DNA of 20,970 bases from Terana coerulea (taxonomy: Eukaryota > Basidiomycota > Agaricomycetes > Polyporales > Phanerochaetaceae). The stretch spans positions 1-20,970 of the forward strand of contig JAKOGH010000411.1 in the NCBI GenBank assembly GCA_024811115.1, in the 5' to 3' direction. The notes beneath the pieces are model-generated. The model saw only the letters and a program-made list of their open reading frames with translations, ran no database searches and was not told where the DNA came from. Positions 9,176 to 17,665 of this stretch are shown in pieces. A program made the position numbers and the translations under genes. Position 1 is the first letter of the stretch. Every line of letters begins with the position of its first letter.

Positions 9176-9583
9176 CGACATGCCGCTTTCCAAATCCGAG
9201 GCCAAAGAAATTCAGTCTCGTATCGAGAGAGAGCGCAAGCTTTGGCTCGCTAACGGCAACCACTCCCCCGCTTCCGCAAGGCACTGGCCCTTGCCGAGAA
9301 GCTCAGAGTCGTCGGGTCCCAGGAGCGCATCCAGACCTCGAGGAGGTCATTGATGCCAATAAGCACAACACTCATTGCACGGATGCCATGCGGGACATTG
9401 AGCACTGCAACCTGTGGAACGCAGTTTGTGAGTTATAACACCATCAGAAGTTTGCTCTGAATGATCTCCCTGCGCTAACTAAATTGTTAGCAATCCGACA
9501 AGGACAATAAGTTCCAGACGCTCGCACAAGGCCCAGCTCCGGCAAAGCCGCAGAGCTCCTCAAAACTGCTCGCAAGCACATCT
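9176..9583 (+). pseudogene. decayed plus-strand frame after gag, unrecognised
   Basis: Three frames in succession read protein-like: from MPLSKSEAKEIQSRIERERK at 9180, through RKALALAEKLRVVGSQERIQ, then LEEVIDANKHNTHCTDAMRD, then HQKFALNDLPALTKLLAIRQ up to the start of the AT-rich element at 9582. Each change of frame is a one-base shift. It may be the C-terminal part of the same element's product or a different host fragment. I do not recognise the family. It is broken abruptly at the inserted element. Confidence 0.35.
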
Positions 9584-9936
9584 GAAAAAACCCCCTTACT
9601 ATTCCTGCCTAATGCATGCTGATAAGCACTAATTCATTGCACATAAGCTTCAAAGTAACACAACTAGATAAATAGATACATTAGGCCAATAAGGCAGTTT
9701 AGTGAGGTCCTTTGCTAATTGTCTTAATTATTCTATATATTAGGGCAATTAGTCCTATTCTCAGCTATTTGTTTGCTTACTGTCCTATTTTGTTCCTTAC
9801 ATGCAGCTATAATACCACTACTGCTTGACTAGTCATCTGAGAAATCCCCTTCTTAATTTAACCTGATGCTCTGTATTGCATATTTAGTTATCTACATACA
9901 AGACTAAGCTACCTAACACAACAAACTACTTGAACT

Positions 9937-9978
9937 GTGCAGGTAAGCCCATGCACCATGCACCATCCTTACCTGCAC
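9937..9978. repeat. perfect 11-bp hairpin at the AT/GC boundary
   Basis: GTGCAGGTAAG (9937-9947) and CTTACCTGCAC (9968-9978) form a perfect inverted repeat around a 20-nt loop that contains a short CATGCAC direct repeat. It sits exactly where composition switches from AT-rich to GC-rich, so it could mark the end of an inserted sequence. Confidence 0.6.
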
Positions 9979-10074
9979 TGCGCCATGCCCACCTGTGTGT
10001 TGTATCTGTCAGTAACATACTTACGTACACTACTACCCTGGCCCTCGTGTTGTGCACCAGCCCCTTCTGACGGG

Positions 10075-10560
10075 GGGCACACTTGTCAGCGTCGGTCTGC
10101 ACGTGTCGTGCTTCGCCACGCCCTGCGACTGGCACAGGTACGGTGCGCATCCGTCGGCACCATACATGTATGCGCCGCTATCACGCCCCTGCGATCTTGC
10201 GTTGTGCTGTACACGCCAGTTTCTTGTAAGGCCGGCGCTCGCCTCACCTGCGCCAGTCTGCGCGCGTTATGCTTTGCCACGTTCTATGCCGCCGGTGTTG
10301 GTGTTATGCGCGTGCTGCGTTCGGCGTTGCACCTGTGTAGCTTGTTGCGCTGGTCCCTCGCGTCACGACGGCCCTTTGTAACGGTGGCGCGCTCACCTAC
10401 GCCGGCCTCTGTGTGCTGTGCTTCACCACGTCCTGCGCTGGCCAAGCGTTGTGTGCCACCGTTGTGTCGTACACGTGTCGTGCGGGCCGGCTTCTTGTGC
10501 GTCAGCGCGTGCGGCGCCGGCGTTGAGCTTGTTGCATCGTGCTTGACTACGCGGGCGTTC
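10075..10560 (+). repeat. GC-rich degenerate tandem repeat, period near 155 bp
   Basis: Related blocks recur at about 10108, 10265 and 10418 (CGTGCTTCGCCACGCCCTGCG, TATGCTTTGCCACGTTCTATG and GTGCTTCACCACGTCCTGCG type words), each followed by a CTGGC/CCGGT-like segment. TACACG..GGCCGGC words recur near 10211 and 10470. Spacing is irregular and divergence high. A plus-strand open frame (9937-10584) passes through it, but the cysteine-rich translation looks like a by-product of the TGTGC/GCGTG-rich composition. No gene is called. Confidence 0.4.
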
Positions 10561-10589
10561 GCGCATGGTGTTTGTTGCTGGTGAGGGAT

Positions 10590-10927
10590 GCGTGGTGCCT
10601 ATTCATGAAAGCACCGTCCATAAGCCGTGCATGCATGGCCATAGATGGCTCTGGGTAGCAGCGGTGGATGCGGCGAGAGGGCCACGTACTGTCAGAGGAG
10701 CCCTCCCCTTCAACAGCTTTGCTCGATAATTCACATGTCCCCCCACTCTTGTGTGATGTCGCTTGGGTCCTGGTGTCGGTAGGCGGTCGCGACGCAGCTA
10801 ACGCGTCGGTTAGGAATGAGGGACCGAGGAATGAAAGATGACAACCAAAACGCAAAGGCTTCCAAAAGACGTTAAGGCGCCCATATTCTGTAAGTTATGA
10901 CCATTCTGTACGATACACGCCAAGCCA
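10590..10927. other. unannotated
   Basis: No gene recognised. A minus-strand open frame (10547-10855) overlaps the end of the GC-rich block and has no motif I know. Confidence 0.35.
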
Positions 10928-11025
10928 CTATGGCGCAGTTGTTAATCTACTGGCGCGTTCAGGGTGGTCCTGGGTTTAAGTCCTTCCTGGATGCATTGTG
11001 GTTATTTCTGGTCATCTTTTTTTAA
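10928..11025 (+). repeat. tRNA-like / SINE-like block with Pol III terminator
   Basis: A box A-like word TGGCGCAGTTG (about 10931) is followed by a box B-like GGGTTTAAGTCC (about 10972) and, about 35 nt later, by a run of seven or more T (about 11017-11024), a Pol III terminator. The ends do not pair as an acceptor stem. It resembles the RepA tRNA-like block only in the Pol III boxes, so it may be an independent SINE or a tRNA pseudogene. Confidence 0.4.
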
Positions 11026-11399
11026 GCCTCAGCCTATTAACAAAAGCATACAGTGTGAATTGCTTTGGTCGTCTGTGAAGCAGTCACTCTTTTAGAGCTA
11101 TTGTGATATTTAAAATTGATTGCAACTTGTTGTACAACTGTGGCAAATGGCAATTATATAAGAATATAGACATTCTAGGCAAAAGCAGCTCTTTTTTAGC
11201 AATTGTACAGAGCTTATATATTAGGTTATAAAGGTAATATTAAAGAGCTTCAGACTTGTCATTAACAATATCCTTAAAGCTTTGTGCACTTTGAAAACCA
11301 GTCTAATAAGGAATCCATTATGCATTTATATGCCAACTAGGCTGAAATAGATAATAATAGCTATATTAACTCTAAAAGTGTAATAGTATAAGTATATAG

Positions 11400-11760
11400 A
11401 TTAGCTGATTGGCAGAAAAAGGAGGACATAGAACTAAATTAGCTTTAAGCAATACAATAATAAGAGTCCAAGTAATAAATAAAAGCAATAGCAAAATAAG
11501 TGTCATAAGCTCTAGATAATGTCATAAATATAATACAAATAACAAGCAAACAAGTAAAAAGCTAATGATAAGCTACTGATGAAATATGCAATAGTGAGAA
11601 ATTAGATAAAAAGAAATATAGTAAATGAGCTAATGAAAGAATGCAATAAGGCATTGGTAAGGGATAAAAAGTCAATTAGGTAGTAAAAGCCATTAATAAT
11701 CAGCAGATTAGAATGTTGAAAAGGCAATGGGCTGTTTAGCAAGCTAATAGATGTAGATTA
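11400..11760 (+). pseudogene. possible pogo/Fot-type transposase N-terminus, heavily decayed
   Basis: In one plus frame from about 11432, reading through many TAA codons, the peptide pattern I-E-L-N-x-L-x-A-I-Q, then I-K-A-I-A-K-x-V-S appears. It resembles the psq-type helix-turn-helix at the start of fungal pogo/Fot transposases (a QLALxAIQ...SIRxAAKxY pattern). Later, in a shifted frame, NDKLLMKYAIVRN and a VNELM-like segment recur in the expected order. Stops are mostly TAA/TAG where CAA, CAG or TGG would be expected, as after C-to-T change. The catalytic domain is absent. The match could be chance in AT-rich DNA. Confidence 0.25.
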
Positions 11761-11879
11761 GCTAAATAAACTATGTTTTAAGAATACATTTTCATAAAAA
11801 GCGAAAAAGAGCATAATAAACAACTTAGTGTTAAATAAGAAGCATAAAGCATAGATTAGAAAGAGGGGTTTTTCCAGAT

Positions 11880-13080
11880 GGACTCCAACAGCGAGAAAGT
11901 GACAGGGCAGCAGTGATGGAGTAGCGCATTGGTAGCAAAAACTCCGCAGGAGAAGTCGTCGTGTTGACATTGAGCGGTGCACTTCGAGGATCCTCATAGA
12001 AGAGTCAACAGGTATGCTTACATCCCACTCTAACCCCTTTCCTAGCATGCGTTCAACCTACTAACACAGGACCTTCAATATGCTTGCTAGGATCCTGCTG
12101 CCCATGGAGTCTCCATATTCAATGTAGCGGTTATTGCGGTTCGAAGCCAGAATGTGTAGTGGTTTGCGTTAATGAAGATGGCGCCGCCAACGATAGTCTT
12201 GTACCCATGAAGTAAGTCAAACTCAATGTCTTGGACTGTGGTGTACTGAGATTTGTCTTCGATGTTCTCAGGTTTCACTGCATGCGCTTTCTGGAGAAGT
12301 TCAAAGAATTCTAAGTCAAGAAGACGGTATGGGGATGTTACAGCAGATTTTGCCAGAGCTTTGTTGAGCTGTTGCTGCCCCACAGCAGCCAGTTGATGTA
12401 TATGAGCTCCGTGCAGCTGGCGGTCTGAGAGCAACGTTGATAGAAGGTCCACCAAGCTGAACCCCACATCGCTACCGTGCAGAACATCCTGCCAGCCGAT
12501 GTACAAGAGGTCCTTTGTAAGGGCTCTTCTGCGCCTCTCTACCTGCCACTGACCCGCTCGTCTTCTGCTCCAGCCATTGGACGGACTCCATCCAGGCCTG
12601 TCGGCTTTGCCGTGCATCATAGGCCTCTTTCCAGTAAGAAATTACCCACAAAGAGAGCTGGTCTGGGAGTGTTGATAACAGTAAAAGGTGCGTGGACATG
12701 ATTGACCAAAAAGAAAATGTGGGCTAATTACGGAGGACTTCATAGAGCTTGATAACAATGTCCTGCGGAGGTAGCGCAATTTGGGAAACATGTGCTGGTG
12801 TGAACGATATGTCAGGTGAGTCTGATGACAGCCATCTGTCTAATTCTCGTAGCTCATCAGATACTGCACAGGGGCCTAGGAGATTTGAGTACCAACAAAG
12901 GGATATGACAGAGAGTGTTGGAGGGGAGGAGGACATCTCGAGCGGCCTGCAGAATGCTCAATACATGTGCGCGAGCTTGGTCTTCTGGTGTGGGGGCGAA
13001 CTTGTAAGGTCAACTGCAATGGCTGCTATTGCAGCAAAGGTCTGCAAGCGTAGTGCAGTAAATCCGTTACACAGAGAGTA
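11880..13080 (-). pseudogene. Ulp1-like (C48) cysteine protease of a DNA transposon, broken
   Basis: Read on the minus strand from about 13075: an N-terminal helical region (EDQARAHVLSILQAARDVLL near 12980; ELRELDRWLS near 12855; IALPPQDIVIKLYEVL ending near 12730), a stop at 12724-12726, then SRQAWMESVQWLEQ (about 12590) and VDLLSTLLSDRQLHGAHIHQ (about 12440). The protease core follows with its catalytic residues in order: His in NANHYTFW (12159-12161), Asp in EYGDSMG (12109-12111), Gln in QHDDFSCGVF (11964-11966) and Cys (11946-11948). These match the Ulp1/SUMO-protease fold. Such domains accompany fungal KDZ, hAT and Mutator-type transposons. At least four frame changes plus the stop inactivate it. 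Its 3' end abuts the AT-rich element at 11877. Confidence 0.8.
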
Positions 13081-13386
13081 GGACGCAGTCTAGTCGCAGT
13101 CGCCTCAGGACTGTTGCAAGTGAAATGATTTTCTTGTTATTGATCATAATCTAGGTACAAGTAATTATATGGCACAGCCTGGTGGGCTTGAGCCCGCCGC
13201 CTGCTGTTTGCATCGTGTCACAAAGGGGTCATCGACGGAAAACGCGGTCAAGTCACATGTCACGGTAGACCGCCGCCAGTTGTCCAAGGTGGTTCAAAAC
13301 TGTCACAGTCACAAGGCCATCCGGAATGGTTAAAAAGTACAGTAGTTTGCATTGGACTGGAGATTTTGAACAATACCAGACTCCAG
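13081..13386. other. unannotated spacer upstream of the Ulp1 relic
   Basis: No gene, repeat or transposase is recognised, although a transposase would be the expected neighbour of the Ulp1 gene. Confidence 0.4.
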
Positions 13387-13391
13387 GTAGC

Positions 13392-13685
13392 TATTGAGTC
13401 AAATAGACGCTATAAGCGCTCTGCTCACATCTTCTCTATTTGTTCTACCAGGTTCCACCATGACGATCCCTACCGTCTGTTGTCCTGGTATCTATTTGTG
13501 TCTGTTTGTAGTACAGCTACCCTGTATTGTATATAAGGCAGCCCTCTGCGCCATACTCTAATAAGACTCTTACAACTCTCAACCCACTTTCATGTATCCA
13601 AACCAGCCTATCAGGTGAGTAACCAACCTAGCTTCCTCTAGGCCTCGGTAGGAGTGTATGCCGCTGTATGCGCAACGCTTCTATA
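13392..13685 (+). mobile_element. solo Copia LTR
   Basis: 294 bp, same family and orientation as 7653-7947. It starts TATTGAGTCA (the TG end has mutated) and ends CTTCTATA. It has its own 5-bp target duplication, GTAGC (13387-13391) and GTGGC (13686-13690), differing by one transition. The primer-binding site is absent downstream and no polypurine tract precedes it, so it is a solo LTR left by LTR-LTR recombination and not the 3' LTR of the element at 7653. TATA box (13530) and splice donor (CAG|GTGAGT, 13615) are intact. Confidence 0.88.
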
Positions 13686-13690
13686 GTGGC

Positions 13691-13983
13691 GACAGTCCAC
13701 ACGATACTCGGCTGGGAGCAAGACCGTGGAGTTGAAGTTTTGAAAGTTATTAGGACTAGAAAATTTGACTTAGATGGATAGTGCGCAAGAAGAGTTGAAT
13801 ATGTGATAAGACTGCAGTTAACACGTGCACCAAGGCTTACCTCGTCGCCATGCAGTTGCCAATGTAGAAGTGCAAGTTGGCTGGAAGGGCAAGGTTGACG
13901 AGGTGATTGCGAGCGTGGCTTTAGTGTACGATAGGATTGGCCGTGAATATATCTGAAACCAAATAATCAGCTGAGACGACGAC
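13691..13983. other. unannotated spacer
   Basis: No gene recognised between the solo LTR and the next hAT element. Confidence 0.4.
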
Positions 13984-13991
13984 GATGTGAC

Positions 13992-14328
13992 TAGTGATAG
14001 GCAGGGGTTTGCAAACCCTCGGAGGGTTAAGGGTAAGTGTACGAAGGGTAAGGGTAAGGGTTGTGAAAAGTTAACCCTTGTCTGGCAGGGGTTTGCATTC
14101 AAATAGCAGATGTGTTGCTAGATAGAGCTGCAAGTGTTACAAGTGCTTTCTATATCAATGCAAGCTACTCAGATAGAAGGCTGACATTATAATTGAATGA
14201 AAAAAGCACTCAAAGCACCATTTTCTGCCCATTTTGGCAAGGGTTTAAAGGGTAACCCCCAACCCTTACCCTTCATGAGGGTAAGGGTTAGCCTCTAAGC
14301 ATGGAGGGTTTACCCTTGCCAATCACTA
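13992..14328. mobile_element. hAT-type miniature element with CCCTTACCC arrays, copy 2
   Basis: 337 bp, reverse-oriented relative to 6914-7270, with about 85-90% identity. It is flanked by GATGTGAC (13984-13991) and GACGTGAC (14329-14336), an 8-bp duplication with one transition. Terminal repeats read TAGTGATAGGCA and TAGTGATTGGCA. Subterminal CCCTTACCC / AAGGGTAAGGG arrays are kept, and the core around 14100-14220 matches copy 1. It has no coding capacity. Confidence 0.93.
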
Positions 14329-14336
14329 GACGTGAC

Positions 14337-15780
14337 CTACCAAACAAAATACACCAAAGCGCTGAGACGGAACACCACCCTGGTGGTAGCCTCGAGTGCC
14401 GACACGCAAGTGCAAGACCTAGCAAGACACTAATCAGCTACGAAAGACGGACGCGAAACTACTTACTCGGACTCGGTGTCGGAGCGAATACTGATAACTA
14501 TAACGAACGCGTATGCAGCGGGGGCGGTGTGAGCTCTCGAGGGGGAAAGATAGCTTCATTGAAGGCGGGAGGACGCCCTTTATATATGGTACACAGAAAT
14601 CTCCCGCTACCGTTCTCTCGGTTGGGAGTTCGCTTTGGAAACATAACAGAGCTGAGAAAGAAGAACATACTGGTGCGAAGAGGTCCGAAAGCGGGATGAA
14701 ACCTGGTTCTGGATGCGGCATGTTGCGAAACTGTTGGCGCCGGGGGATAGACACTCCGGTTCGTCCAGCTATGTCATGTTCGGACGGGCGATGGCTCAGA
14801 GCTAGTGCAGAGACAGTGACGCTGGCTGATTTACGTGCGCGAACCGCTGCCCTCGGAGAGCGAGCACGGTCACTGTCCTGGCATAGGCCCTTACATCCCG
14901 TCTTCCCACGATCGCGACCGTCGGTCCCTTTGTCATCTGTGATGGTACACGAGAGAAGAGAGGAAGTGAGAGAGAGTATGCGAATGATGCAAGTGAGATG
15001 AATACGAGACGTGCACTACCCTCCTGGCTGACCGAACTGCCGAGCAAGTGGTTCGCGAGGTGAAAGCTGCGTTCGAATCGCGGATAGACGCGGACGAAGC
15101 GTCCCCGTCCCGAGCGTCAACGCTTCCGCCTTCCTAATGCAGAATATTCGAATTATCAGCGTTTTTACGTCCGCGCTTGAATCCACTACCACACCGAGAG
15201 GCACAGCTAACTTGAGGAGAGATTAGCCAGGCCGCTGATAAGCAATAAACAAGGCCAAGAAATCCAGCCCGAAGTGACTGTGAGCGTAACAAGGTTGATT
15301 GGAATTCATGGTCTGACGAGCTACCTACCAAAAGTAAAGAGAGCATTTGTCAGCCTCGCACGCTAGACAGCAAGCATGAGTACCCACCATGAGTTTCGAT
15401 GTATCGTAATTTCTGTTCATGGAGCGGTCTTGAGAGCACGTTCTCCAAAACAGCATCACAACTCATCTCGGACTAGAGGCAGAGACAGAGACGATACACG
15501 TCAGTTGATTCGATCGTGCAGGCACTCGGAAGCATCAACACTTCACAAGTCCAAACGAGGCTTAAAATTTCGCCCCTGGTGCATGCGCGGTGAATTGAAT
15601 ATCTGCAAGAAGTCGATGGTGAGCATTCTTCCAAGGGTGTCCTGTAAATTCTAAGAAACCCACCGCTGCTGCCGCGAGCCCACGGAAATCATGAAGTTCC
15701 TCCATAACAGAGCAAGTTCATCGGCTGACCAATATGAGCGGCCATAGCATTAATATTATAGGATGCTAGTCAACGCGCTG
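14337..15780. other. no recognised gene
   Basis: Several mid-sized open frames overlap one another on both strands (plus 14301-14699 and 14513-15001; minus 14434-14754; plus 15376-15654). None shows a domain, signal peptide or plausible intron chain that I recognise. The sequence is of moderate GC content without the AT-bias of decayed transposons, so a lost host gene is possible. A GCGTTCGAATCGC word at about 15068 looks like a tRNA T-arm but no cloverleaf surrounds it. Confidence 0.35.
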
Positions 15781-15784
15781 TGAT

Positions 15785-16087
15785 TTAGGCCTTAGGTGTC
15801 GTTAGGGGTAATGACGGTGAGCGGGCTTCCTTGTCAGTCCTGGTCGACAAAAGCCCGTTCGTCATCACTGTTTCTGAAGAGCTAGATAGCGATTCGTAGG
15901 CCGTGTATATAACCGATAGGATACTGTTGCAGGCTGCTTCGAAGGATTCCAGCTCCGGAATCGAAGACGGGATGAGCTCGAGAGTGAAAAGACTGCGAGT
16001 CTCGGGATGCGACACGGCACGCCGCAGCCGCACCGGTAAGATCCGGTGGCCAGCGCAGCGCCGGCATTTCCCAGAGCGGGATTGTTA
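15785..16087 (-). other. unrecognised minus-strand open frame
   Basis: An uninterrupted minus frame runs from a stop at about 16087 to the stop at 15785. It has no internal ATG before a late one near 15863, so it would have to be an internal or terminal exon. It reads protein-like (for example LFTLELIPSSIPELESFEAA) but matches no family I know. An alternative ATG at 16067 lies in another frame. The hAT element at 16119 sits just upstream. Confidence 0.25.
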
Positions 16088-16118
16088 CGCCATCACGCGC
16101 GTTCCCAAGCTAACTGAC

Positions 16119-16895
16119 TAGTGTTGCCGCGAGGTGAGGCGAAGGCACCGTGAGGCAGCGGAGCTTGAAACCTTAGGTGCCTTGAGGCCCATAAGGTGGG
16201 GCCGTAAGGCCTGCCTTAACCTTACCTTGAGAGGATGCCGGTGATCCGGCCTTCCTTTCCAGAGAGCTAGCCATTAGACGCCGCCCGAACATATACCACT
16301 GATGTGCATGACAGAATGCGAATAAGTACACTGGGTAGAATTCCGTTTGCATAGACCAAAATATTGTAAGGAGAAAGACAAACTGCAGAAGACATCAGAG
16401 ATTTTTTCAGCTGCACGAAAGTGCTGGCATCTGTGTATATATCTGCAGCGAGAAGATGAGCTCGAAGCAAGCAGCACTTTCGTGGCGAGCAGGCAGTGTG
16501 GTGACATTATGCATTCGTATAAATGGCCCAATATATTTACTATGACAAACCATTGGCCATAGAGGAAGCGGCAACCTCTCACGAGAGGTTCGGGAGTCTT
16601 GCACTCAGGCTGAGCGACTATTGTGCTACTCACCACTGGTGGGTAAGGCTAATGTGGAAGACTGTTTTCTACATTAATATGCATTCCTTTCAAGTTCATG
16701 GCATTCTTAGGAGTCCCAATAGACTGTGAGTGTACAAGAAACAAGAAACTACAGTACTTGCAGGCGGGAGGGCCTTGAGGCCCCTTAAGGCATGGCCTTA
16801 TGTGCCGTGAGGCGCCACTGCCTGCTGACAAATCAGCTTAAGGCAGCCTTACCTTGCCTTAAGGTTAAGGCGGCCTTACCTCAGCGGCAACACTA
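16119..16895. mobile_element. hAT-type miniature element with GCCTTAAGG arrays
   Basis: 777 bp between perfect 8-bp duplications TAACTGAC (16111-16118, 16896-16903). The inverted ends share TAGTGTTGCCGC and then GAGGT/TGAGGT, so the outermost 10 bp are identical to those of the element at 3974. Inner subterminal regions (16130-16240 and 16760-16885) are dense in GCCTTAAGG, CCTTGAGG, GTAAGGC and close variants in both orientations, unlike the GAACTGAACC words of 3974. The core (16250-16750) has only short overlapping frames. Non-autonomous. Confidence 0.92.
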
Positions 16896-16903
16896 TAACT
16901 GAC

Positions 16904-17660
16904 CTCATTTCCTCGCTGTTGTCTCCCTCGCCTTCTTTGCTGTCGGCCGTCTTTGCAACCCCACGCTGAACTTGTTTTCCACACGTCTCGACTATCCTCA
17001 CGCCCGTCGTATTCTGTTTGTTATGAGCTCCACATGTTTCCTGGTTGGTTGTGACCTCACTTTGGCTCTGTATACTTTTTCGACCACGCCGGCGACCTCC
17101 CTTGGACCTCCCTACCCGCTTCTCTCCCTATCATACCTCCTGCACCAGGCTGTGTCAACATTTTATACTTGCCATGGAATACGAAGCTCTTGCGAGACGG
17201 TACAGATGCGTTGAGAGTTTGAAGAGTGCCGCTTAGGTGACTCATTTGCACCAAGCGTGAAGAGCTGGTGAAGCTGGCGGGCCGTCTCGGTCAACCCCTT
17301 GATTTCGAAGGTATCAAGCAGCTCTGACCACAAGAAGTAGCGCCAAGTGCTGATTGCTATCACGTGAGGGTCCAGAGGTACATCATGGTTCTGCGATGCA
17401 GTTGACTACGTATGGCTTTCACTGCGTGAAGCTCGAATACATATCTCCCTTCGGTACGACGCCCCGGACCCGCGAAGGACAGCTCAGCATCTATTCAATC
17501 GTACAGATGGCTCGTCATGCGAACTCTGTAGGATGATCCTAGCCATTCAGTCTGAGGTTGGCGGTCGTATACATAGACGGGGATGTTGCGGACCATCACA
17601 CTGAAGCCCACCAATCGCCCCTCTCCAGCTGACGTCTTCAAGAGGAGGTAACCACACCAC
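16904..17660. other. region upstream of the dehydrogenase relic, no recognised gene
   Basis: A plus-strand frame at 16972-17214 and a minus-strand frame at 17163-17363 (containing ISTWRYFLWSELLDTFEIKG) are the best coding-like stretches, but I recognise neither. The segment just before 17666 would hold the promoter of the dehydrogenase. No TATA box stands out. Confidence 0.35.
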
Positions 17661-17665
17661 ACACG

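Larger units (their letters stand above)
9582..11877. mobile_element. AT-rich DNA-transposon relic
   Basis: The ends are inverted: CTGAAAAAACCCCC at 9582 and, reversed, CTGGAAAAACCCCTC at 11877, with weaker similarity continuing for about 40 bp. Flanking dinucleotides on both sides are AT. Sequence next to the ends is strongly AT-rich (9600-9930 and 10900-11870), with frequent TpA and TAA, as expected after long decay or C-to-T mutation. Inside lies a GC-rich block (about 9935-10590) with sharply different composition, probably a later insertion or captured DNA. The superfamily is uncertain. A pogo-like protein trace (see 11400-11760) would fit a Tc1/mariner-type element. Confidence 0.5.

Noticed and set aside
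8718..9438. Serine-rich (8718-9353) and alanine-rich (8947-9438) proteins
   Set aside because: These are out-of-frame readings of the gag glutamine run coded by CAG repeats and of its neighbours.
9937..10584. 215-codon cysteine-rich protein
   Set aside because: Open frames occur in several frames on both strands of this GC-rich repeat block, there is no signal peptide, and composition explains the residue bias.
11880..12010. Plus-strand continuation of the gag-side frame across the AT-rich insertion
   Set aside because: Joining 9581 to 11880 gives a protein-like plus frame for about 15 codons, but this DNA is better explained as the antisense of the Ulp1 catalytic-cysteine region, which carries specific motifs.
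7653..13685. One complete Copia retrotransposon bounded by the two LTRs
   Set aside because: The LTRs are in the same orientation, but each has a different flanking 5-mer (GCTAG on the left of the first; GTAGC/GTGGC on both sides of the second), there is no polypurine tract before 13392, and no pol domains lie between them. The second LTR is a solo copy.
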